Shown here piece after piece: positions 6,982 through 10,806 of a stretch of DNA of 14,652 nt (its first letter is position 1; each line of letters starts with the position of its first letter). Under the pieces are notes generated by a model. The model did not search any database. It saw only the letters and a list, made by a program, of their open reading frames with translations, and was not told where the DNA came from. The position numbers and the translations under genes are program-made. Source of the stretch: 2-01-FULL-50-23 sp964509695 (lineage in GTDB: Bacteria > Patescibacteriota > Microgenomatia > UBA1400 > MFAQ01); assembly GCA_964509695.1 (NCBI GenBank), contig CAZDXN010000020.1, forward strand, positions 1 to 14,652. Direction: 5' to 3'.

Positions 6982-7302
6982 ATGTACAAAATTTTTCTAG
7001 CAGATTTTCCGTTTACGGAAAACTTGAGCCAAAAGAGCAGACCGGTGTTGCAATTAAGTCAGCCACTAGGCAGATATAAAACAATAATAGCCGCCTATAT
7101 TACTTCAAGAGAGGTCCAACCGTTAGATGGAGATGTTATTTTGGACAAGCTAAAAGGAACAGGACTTACCAAAAAATCGACAATCAGACTTTTTAAATTG
7201 ACGAATTTCGAATCCTCAAACCTGAGGGGTGAAATCGGCGTCTTGCCCAAAAATAAAATATTGGAAGTGAGAAGAAAGCTTAAAAAATTATTTCAAATCT
7301 GA
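6982..7302 (+). CDS. MazF/PemK-family toxin-like protein
   Basis: A 106-residue protein with the MazF/PemK pattern: FLADFPFTE (strand 1 and loop), then SRPVLQLS (RPVLVIS in the family), YKTIIAAYITSR (VIVAPITS), TGLTKKSTIRLFKL (GL..DSVV..DQ), and a final helix with IGVLPKNKILEVRRKLKKLF. Family members are usually ribosome-dependent or free mRNA endoribonucleases that arrest growth. The canonical N-terminal GD(I/V)W is replaced by YKIF, and the usual catalytic residues cannot be confirmed by eye, so activity is uncertain. It follows the putative antitoxin by 1 nt. Confidence 0.78.
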   Translation: MYKIFLADFPFTENLSQKSRPVLQLSQPLGRYKTIIAAYITSREVQPLDGDVILDKLKGTGLTKKSTIRLFKLTNFESSNLRGEIGVLPKNKILEVRRKLKKLFQI

Positions 7303-7351
7303 GTTGATGTTCGAATGCGTCACCTCACGTCAGCTAAATAACCCCATAACA

Positions 7352-7380
7352 TTGACGACGGTGATATTTTGTGGTATATA
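7352..7380 (+). promoter_or_regulatory. Promoter of cassette 1
   Basis: TTGACG (7352-7357), 17 nt, TATATA (7375-7380). The block CCCCATAACATTGAC (7342-7356), including the -35, recurs exactly at cassette 2 (8131-8145). A palindrome AACAATTGTT (7380-7389) overlaps the predicted start near 7387 and could be an operator. The 202-nt gap 7303-7504 is otherwise leader sequence. Confidence 0.8.
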
Positions 7381-7385
7381 ACAAT

Positions 7386-7398
7386 TGTTCTTTGACAA
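7386..7398 (+). promoter_or_regulatory. boxA-like antitermination sequence, cassette 1
   Basis: TGTTCTTTGACAA closely resembles the boxA of many bacterial rRNA leaders (for example TGTTCTTTGAAAACT), bound by NusB-S10. It lies at the very start of the predicted transcript, and the other cassette has a boxA-like site in the same place. Confidence 0.5.
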
Positions 7399-7404
7399 GT
7401 CATT

Positions 7405-7450
7405 GCAGGGAGAAAAATGCACCCAATCTAGGGTTCATCTTTCTCCCTGC
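7405..7450 (+). promoter_or_regulatory. Strong 5' leader hairpin, cassette 1
   Basis: GCAGGGAGAAA (7405-7415) pairs perfectly with TTTCTCCCTGC (7440-7450). The stem continues inward as ATG/CAT and ACCC/GGGT with single mismatches, closing a 6-nt loop (7425-7430). The 3' arm overlaps the leader-trailer arm at 7445-7457, so the two pairings compete. No U-run follows, so a simple terminator is unlikely. Confidence 0.75.
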
Positions 7451-7457
7451 TACTTCA
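7445..7457 (+). repeat. Leader arm of the cassette 1 inverted repeat
   Basis: CCCTGCTACTTCA is the exact reverse complement of 8111-8123 at the far end of the cassette. Together the arms enclose the ORF and its 3' structured RNA. CTACTT (7450-7455) can also pair with AAGTAG (7465-7470). Confidence 0.75.
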
Positions 7458-7493
7458 ATTGAGAAAGTAGACCAGGCGATAATCAAAGGCTTA

Positions 7494-7498
7494 GGAGG
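7494..7498 (+). promoter_or_regulatory. Strong ribosome binding site, cassette 1
   Basis: TTAGGAGGCC holds GGAGG 6 nt before the ATG at 7505. Such a site is rare in this window, where most genes have none, and the cassette 2 ORF has the same. Confidence 0.85.
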
Positions 7499-7504
7499 CC
7501 AATA

Positions 7505-7990
7505 ATGCAAAAACAAGTTCCAGTACTACCCAAGGTAATTTCGACCTGGACGCTCATCGTCTGGGAGATCGCCATCGCCAGCTGGATCATCACGGTCCTG
7601 ATCGGGGCGAAAGGCGGTAGCGCCGAAGACTTCTTTTCGGGAGTTGTTCTGTGCTCGTTTTATCTTGCGCTCGGTTGGGCGGTCAGTATGGATTTTGGGG
7701 CGAAGTGGAAAAATGCCCTCTCCGTGCCGGTCTATGCCTGGATGGTCTGGGCCCCCGTCTTGCTTTCGGTGTCCCTGTTCATCGGCGTCACCAAGCGACT
7801 CGGGATTGATCCTAGCATTTTGGTCATCCCCGTCGGCGGGGCTTTGTTCTTCTTGAACACCGCAGTCATAGTCTACCGACTCGGAGTTCTCGACCTGCAC
7901 GACACCATCTGCAGGTGCCCCAACTGCGGCCGCAAACACAACGGCGCAAAGTTCTGCCCCCGCTGCGGCGCAGCCCAATCCGTATCGTAG
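7505..7990 (+). CDS. Four-helix membrane protein with C-terminal zinc ribbon
   Basis: A 161-residue protein that I cannot assign to a named family. Four hydrophobic segments (about 14-34, 44-62, 73-95, 104-125) are followed by a short zinc ribbon, C138-x2-C141 and C151-x2-C154 (CPNCG...CPRCG), plus C136. Four-TM proteins with a terminal zinc ribbon are common and mostly uncharacterised. It has its own promoter, a structured leader and a GGAGG ribosome binding site. The mRNA continues into a structured 3' element and a trailer complementary to the leader. The next cassette encodes a smaller protein sharing only the ribbon. The function is unknown; a membrane sensor or partner of the neighbouring ribbon protein is only a guess. 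Confidence 0.85.
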   Translation: MQKQVPVLPKVISTWTLIVWEIAIASWIITVLIGAKGGSAEDFFSGVVLCSFYLALGWAVSMDFGAKWKNALSVPVYAWMVWAPVLLSVSLFIGVTKRLGIDPSILVIPVGGALFFLNTAVIVYRLGVLDLHDTICRCPNCGRKHNGAKFCPRCGAAQSVS

Positions 7991-8001
7991 TCGTAAGCAG
8001 T

Positions 8002-8101
8002 TCGGACTTTAGGTTTCTCGGCGATGTTTAGGTATCGCCAAAAAGACACTTCGCGCGTGTTTCTTCCGCTTTCGGCGGAGGTAAGTGTCCCTAAGGTTCG
8101 A
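8002..8101 (+). ncRNA. Candidate structured 3' RNA, cassette 1 (three-way junction)
   Basis: A 12-bp closing stem pairs 8002-8013 with 8090-8101 (two G-U pairs, no mismatch). It stacks directly on GACACTT/AAGTGTC (8045-8051 with 8083-8089). A side hairpin GGCGAT/ATCGCC (8020-8025 with 8034-8039) completes a three-way junction, and the long arm carries an inner TCCGC/GCGGA hairpin (8065-8079). It begins about 11 nt after the ORF stop. I recognise no known RNA family. It fills most of the 293-nt non-coding stretch 7991-8283. Confidence 0.6.
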
Positions 8102-8110
8102 CAAATACAA

Positions 8111-8123
8111 TGAAGTAGCAGGG
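8111..8123 (+). repeat. Trailer arm of the cassette 1 inverted repeat
   Basis: TGAAGTAGCAGGG is complementary to 7445-7457. It is followed by a short hairpin GGGG-GAAATA-CCCC (8121-8134) that runs into the promoter block of cassette 2, marking the cassette junction. Confidence 0.75.
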
Positions 8124-8140
8124 GGAAATACCCCATAACA

Positions 8141-8169
8141 TTGACAAACTAGCCTATATATGGTAATAT
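8141..8169 (+). promoter_or_regulatory. Promoter of cassette 2
   Basis: Consensus TTGACA (8141-8146), a 17-nt spacer and TAATAT (8164-8169). The upstream block CCCCATAACATTGAC matches cassette 1, and ATTGTTC follows the -10 at nearly the same offset in both. Confidence 0.85.
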
Positions 8170-8180
8170 CACCATTGTTC

Positions 8181-8190
8181 GCTCTTTAAC
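8181..8190 (+). promoter_or_regulatory. boxA-like antitermination sequence, cassette 2
   Basis: GCTCTTTAAC equals the core of the E. coli rRNA boxA (TGCTCTTTAACA). It lies about 5 nt into the predicted transcript, corresponding to the boxA-like site of cassette 1. Confidence 0.6.
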
Positions 8191-8192
8191 TT

Positions 8193-8204
8193 CCTACTAC
8201 TTCA
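8193..8204 (+). repeat. Leader arm of the cassette 2 inverted repeat
   Basis: CCTACTACTTCA is the exact reverse complement of 8743-8754. Compared with cassette 1 the central G is A, and the trailer arm carries the matching C-to-T change. Confidence 0.75.
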
Positions 8205-8209
8205 AACGT

Positions 8210-8271
8210 CTGCGGGTAAACCGGAATATTAGATATGGTATTTCGCTCTACCCGCAGCCATTCACTGCGGG
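8210..8271 (+). promoter_or_regulatory. Mutually exclusive leader hairpins (switch-like), cassette 2
   Basis: CTGCGGG occurs at 8210-8216 and again at 8265-8271, with CCCGCAG (8251-8257) between. The middle segment can pair with either: upstream as a 9-bp stem (8210-8218 with 8249-8257), or downstream as a 7-bp hairpin with a 7-nt loop. The downstream hairpin ends 3 nt before the GGAGG ribosome binding site (8274-8278), so the choice could set translation. This is an inference from base pairing. Confidence 0.6.
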
Positions 8272-8283
8272 CTGGAGGCTATA

Positions 8284-8526
8284 ATGCCCAAATCAATCCG
8301 CAAAATGGCCGAAGAATTCGGCCAAAAGCTGGACAAAATCCAGCAAAATCGTGTCGCACAACTGATTAGGTGCAAGTGCGGCCACACAGTTGCCGAAACC
8401 GACAACTACTGTGGTCTGTGCGGACGCCAGCAACTCCCTGTTGAGGGAACCGAGCCGTGCAAGACGCACACCGGCTCACCCAGCGACAAGTTCTGTACCA
8501 CCTGCGGCGCGCGCAAGCGCCTGTAA
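8284..8526 (+). CDS. Small double zinc-ribbon protein
   Basis: An 80-residue soluble protein. A basic amphipathic helix (about 1-27) is followed by two ribbon-like metal sites. The first is C30-x-C32 with C43-x2-C46. The second is C59-x2-H62 with C71-x2-C74 (CKTH...CTTCG). The basic C-terminus GARKRL and the N-terminal helix suggest nucleic-acid or protein binding. GGAGG stands 5 nt before the ATG. The ribbon resembles the C-terminal ribbon of the cassette 1 membrane protein, so the two may be related by cassette duplication. No named family is recognised. Confidence 0.85.
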   Translation: MPKSIRKMAEEFGQKLDKIQQNRVAQLIRCKCGHTVAETDNYCGLCGRQQLPVEGTEPCKTHTGSPSDKFCTTCGARKRL

Positions 8527-8534
8527 CCGCAGCA

Positions 8535-8710
8535 TGTTTCACTTGAGTAGCCCCTCTGGTTCGCAAGAACTACGGGTATGTGTCTGGCTCAGGGTTGGCA
8601 CCCTGATGGCTGCCCGAGAATAGCAGCGGCCGAAAGGCACCAGTTCCGAGCATAAATCCGTGTTCTAAACCGATACGGAATGGCCCCATAAAGGCCGACT
8701 CATTGAAACA
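8535..8710 (+). ncRNA. Candidate structured 3' RNA, cassette 2 (multibranched)
   Basis: A closing stem pairs TGTTTCA (8535-8541) with TGAAACA (8704-8710) and, after a small internal loop, TGAGT (8544-8548) with ACTCA (8698-8702). Inside is a series of hairpins: 8557-8572 with a GCAA tetraloop, TCAGGGT/ACCCTGA (8589-8606), GCTGC/GCAGC (8609-8627), GCC-GAAA-GGC (8629-8638), TCCGT/ACGGA (8657-8679) and GGCC/GGCC (8682-8696). No ORF with coding character lies here. It is not recognisable as tRNA, tmRNA, RNase P RNA or SRP RNA by their conserved cores. Confidence 0.6.
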
Positions 8711-8716
8711 AGCCAA

Positions 8717-8737
8717 GCCTCCTTCAAAATAGGAGGC
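8717..8737 (+). promoter_or_regulatory. Hairpin before the cassette 2 trailer, containing AGGAGG
   Basis: GCCTCCT (8717-8723) pairs with AGGAGGC (8731-8737) around a 7-nt loop. Five A residues follow on the plus strand, so it is not an ordinary plus-strand terminator. AGGAGG precedes ATGAAGTAG (8742-8750), a Met-Lys-stop minimal frame. Confidence 0.55.
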
Positions 8738-8742
8738 AAAAA

Positions 8743-8754
8743 TGAAGTAGTAGG
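8743..8754 (+). repeat. Trailer arm of the cassette 2 inverted repeat
   Basis: TGAAGTAGTAGG is complementary to 8193-8204. A short hairpin GGGA/TCCC (8753-8765) follows, as after the cassette 1 trailer, and may be a transcript end or the remnant of a third unit. Confidence 0.75.
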
Positions 8755-8767
8755 GAGCAATTCCCCC

Positions 8768-9166
8768 TTAGAGATCAATTAATCTAAATTCCTGCGGCGG
8801 GACAATGCCCCCGTTACTCTCAAGCACGTCGATTCTTTTCTCCAATTTCCTCGCGTTATCGTTGTTGACCTGATACATATCGCCATACACATTTATCGTA
8901 TCCTCAATATTTACCAAAGCTCCAGTGTGCTGGTCCAATTTCTTAGTGTGCTGACCAAGTATCTTGGTATGCTGGTCCAATTTTCGTCCATGTTCATCCA
9001 AAGTTTCTCTTAATTCGGCGAAATTTTTGTCATGTTGCTCTAACTTCTTGTTTATTTCACCCAAATCTCTTTTTACACCACCCAAATCTCTTTTTACTCC
9101 GCCTAAGTCTTTCTTAATTGGCGCAAGCAACTCTTCGAGCTGTTTCACCACACCTTTATCAGTCAT
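8768..9166 (-). CDS. Heptad-repeat coiled-coil protein
   Basis: A 132-residue, very hydrophilic protein. Residues 20-88 are about ten consecutive seven-residue units (DLGGVKR x2, DLGEINK, KLEQHDK, ..., KLDQHTK, ILGQHTK, KLDQHTG), an uninterrupted coiled coil. The C-terminus has a second helical stretch (about 100-117) and a non-helical tail. There is no signal or membrane segment. The molecular role cannot be read; a structural or oligomerising role is likely. It lies 37 nt after the paralogue pair, reading the same way. A TAAAAT box 7 nt before the ATG suggests a leaderless start. Its stop lies just beyond the zinc-ribbon cassettes, which converge on it. Confidence 0.8.
   Translation of the reverse strand: MTDKGVVKQLEELLAPIKKDLGGVKRDLGGVKRDLGEINKKLEQHDKNFAELRETLDEHGRKLDQHTKILGQHTKKLDQHTGALVNIEDTINVYGDMYQVNNDNARKLEKRIDVLESNGGIVPPQEFRLIDL
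8925..9102 (-). repeat. 21-bp tandem repeats encoding the coiled-coil heptads
   Basis: Four degenerate 21-bp units lie at 8925-8945, 8946-8966, 8967-8987 and 8988-9008. Two nearly identical units lie at 9061-9081 and 9082-9102 (the first 16 bases identical). The period equals one heptad, so unit gain or loss keeps the frame and could vary coiled-coil length. Confidence 0.7.
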
Positions 9167-9179
9167 AAAATCATTTTAT
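9165..9179 (-). promoter_or_regulatory. AT-rich palindrome over the start of the coiled-coil gene
   Basis: ATAAAAT-C-ATTTTAT is a perfect inverted repeat with 7-bp arms that overlaps the ATG (9164-9166). On the minus strand it contains TAAAAT (9173-9178), a possible -10 box placing the start at the ATG. No good -35 is seen. It could be an operator or a chance AT-rich symmetry. Confidence 0.35.
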
Positions 9180-9203
9180 CATCGAAAACGGGGACTAAGT
9201 TCC

Positions 9204-9923
9204 TCACCCAGCTTGCTCCAAAGCCTTGACCAATTTTCCCCGCAATGATTCGAGGCTGTACAGAGTCTTTTCCATTCCAACTCGACCGGACAGGGAAAGT
9301 CTGATCAACAAACCCTTCTGTTGAAAATCGTACCCTACTCTAATCAGTAACTTGTTTCCTCCCTTTATCTCAAACGGAGTTTCTAACCTGATTACCCCAC
9401 AATGTGCCCCACCGTAAGCTGGAAAATATTCCCTTAGGGTGTATACCTTACCCAGTCTTTCATATCTAGGAAAACTATTTCTGTCACAATCGATGCGCCC
9501 TTCTCCAGTCGCTCCGCCGCTCCAGACAAGTTTGTCAACTACCGGCAATACCCGCCAAATTTCATCTTCAATCCGATTCAGACTGATACTATGCAAATAA
9601 GCAGTTATCGGGTCTTCCCATTGGTCGAAATAGGGAAGCTTTTCGTGGGGCGGATATCCTACTGCAAACTCCCACGGATTAAGTGGCATCACCTTGTTTG
9701 CTCCCGGTAGAGATACTTCCTGTCTCCAACTCTGCCACAACCGGGCCAACAGACGATCTATTTCGGGATCCTCCATCACCGCCATTGTTTGCCGGAAGAT
9801 CGGATTTTGCCAGATCGCCTCCTCAATCTTTTTTTGATATCCTACTTCCGTCAAGCCATCGCCTAGTCCTTGATCCGAATCCGATCGTCTTCTTCGTTGT
9901 AGATCCTCAGCAGTTAAACCCAT
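9204..9923 (-). CDS. Unknown protein, paralogue of the upstream gene
   Basis: A 239-residue soluble protein that I do not recognise. It shares ordered blocks with its upstream neighbour: QNPIFRQTMAVMEDPEIDRLL (41-60 region), PLNPWEF (80-86), DPITAYLHSISLNRIEDEI, YGGAHCGVI with a conserved Cys, and GYDFQQKGLLIRLSL. The N-terminus (1-30) is charged and probably disordered. No signal peptide or membrane helix. The gap to the neighbour is only 18 nt, so the pair is probably co-transcribed. There is no visible Shine-Dalgarno. Confidence 0.8.
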   Translation of the reverse strand: MGLTAEDLQRRRRSDSDQGLGDGLTEVGYQKKIEEAIWQNPIFRQTMAVMEDPEIDRLLARLWQSWRQEVSLPGANKVMPLNPWEFAVGYPPHEKLPYFDQWEDPITAYLHSISLNRIEDEIWRVLPVVDKLVWSGGATGEGRIDCDRNSFPRYERLGKVYTLREYFPAYGGAHCGVIRLETPFEIKGGNKLLIRVGYDFQQKGLLIRLSLSGRVGMEKTLYSLESLRGKLVKALEQAG

Positions 9924-9941
9924 TTCAGAATTAATAAACTT

Positions 9942-10766
9942 TTAATCCACAGAGGTAACACCCTTTTCTACCAGTATCTCCGCCAACCTAAACTGAAGTC
10001 CGGTCAGATCGGAGAAAGTCTCGGCTACACTCGTATAAGGAGAGTAGAGATCAAGTTTAATTCGAAAACCCTCCCTTTGTAAATCATACCCGGCTACAAT
10101 TTGTAGTTTGCCTTGGTTCCCCATCCACCCCGGAGGCGGGGGAGACGTCAACTCGATCACCCCACAACTACCCATGCCATAAGAAGAACATGTCGCCCGA
10201 ATTTCAGAAACTCTTTTCCTGTAATATTCCTGATCCATTGAGTGAGATCCTACTCGTGAAAAACTTTGCGCTATCTCGGCCTCAATTGTCGTCAGTCCGA
10301 TACTTTGAAGATAGGCCGTTACCGGAGCCATCCATTCCCTTCCAAACCTTGCTCCACCGGCTGGAAATTGATTAATGAACTCCACTGGATCAAGCGGCTG
10401 AATCTTTCTTAATCCCGGAAAAGGCACTGGTCTTGCCACATCCTCAAAGTATCCTATTTTAATTGTTCTTAAAACTCTTCCTCCGATCTTTATCTGTCTC
10501 TCTTCAATTCGTTTCTCCGGAACCATTTCGATTGGTTTCCAGACTCCCCAAAAAAGAGGCAACAACTGATCAAGCGTTGGATCCCTCATCACCTCGATCA
10601 CCTTTTGATAATCTAAATTTTGCTCGATTACTCTCAAAGATTGTTCTCGTAATCTACTCTCCTCCAACGCTCTCTCGGCTGCTCTGGCCTCGCTACCCTT
10701 CTGAGACACCCGGGCAGAATCAAGCAATCCCTGCGCTCTCCTCCTACCGTCCTGTTCGTTAGCCAT
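9942..10766 (-). CDS. Unknown protein, paralogue of the downstream gene
   Basis: A 274-residue soluble protein. A charged helical N-terminus (about 1-45, rich in Arg, Glu and Ala) precedes a core shared with its neighbour: QNLDYQKVIEVMRDPTLDQLL, PLDPVEF, APVTAYLQSIGLTTIEAEI, YGMGSCGVIEL and GYDLQREGFRIKLDL. The conserved CGVI and the repeated TAYL/GYD blocks define what looks like a small lineage-restricted family. It is longer than its partner by an N-terminal extension and by an insertion around residues 80-110. A promoter is embedded in the end of the glycosidase gene; the ATG lies about 5 nt after the predicted start. Confidence 0.8.
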   Translation of the reverse strand: MANEQDGRRRAQGLLDSARVSQKGSEARAAERALEESRLREQSLRVIEQNLDYQKVIEVMRDPTLDQLLPLFWGVWKPIEMVPEKRIEERQIKIGGRVLRTIKIGYFEDVARPVPFPGLRKIQPLDPVEFINQFPAGGARFGREWMAPVTAYLQSIGLTTIEAEIAQSFSRVGSHSMDQEYYRKRVSEIRATCSSYGMGSCGVIELTSPPPPGWMGNQGKLQIVAGYDLQREGFRIKLDLYSPYTSVAETFSDLTGLQFRLAEILVEKGVTSVD

Positions 10767-10777
10767 CTTGAGGTTGG

Positions 10778-10806
10778 ATAATAATCACCCCTGTCTTAGA
10801 AGTCAA
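10778..10806 (-). promoter_or_regulatory. Promoter of the paralogue pair
   Basis: On the minus strand, TTGACT (10801-10806), a 17-nt spacer and TATTAT (10778-10783). The -35 lies inside the last codons of the glycosidase gene. The predicted start near 10771 leaves about 5 nt before the ATG at 10764-10766, again without a Shine-Dalgarno. Confidence 0.7.

Noticed and set aside
7303..7351. Terminator after the toxin gene
   Set aside because: No GC stem followed by a T run was found; only unstructured sequence leads into the cassette 1 promoter.
8390..8623. A 77-codon frame on the plus strand overlapping the double zinc-ribbon gene
   Set aside because: It overlaps the zinc-ribbon ORF in another frame, is rich in Arg, Ser, Pro and Thr, has no ribosome binding site, and its end covers the structured RNA.
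8717..8737. Rho-independent terminator for cassette 2
   Set aside because: The strong 7-bp hairpin is followed by A residues on the plus strand, not T. On the minus strand only a mixed T-containing stretch follows and no gene needs it.
7445..8754. Insertion sequence or MITE bounded by terminal inverted repeats
   Set aside because: The inverted arms lie downstream of each promoter, no target duplication is visible outside them, and no transposase is encoded. A non-autonomous element cannot be fully excluded.
7342..8755. Integron-like gene cassettes with attC sites
   Set aside because: The GTTRRRY/RYYYAAC core pair is missing, no integrase is in the window, and the inverted arms enclose whole units instead of lying between them as attC hairpins.
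8527..8767. tmRNA, RNase P RNA, SRP RNA, 6S RNA or tRNA
   Set aside because: The conserved cores of these RNAs that I know (T-loop GTTCGAA, tmRNA 5'/3' ends, the SRP GGAAG loop, RNase P P4 bases) are not seen.
8925..9102. CRISPR array
   Set aside because: The repeats have a 21-bp period without spacers and translate as coiled-coil heptads.
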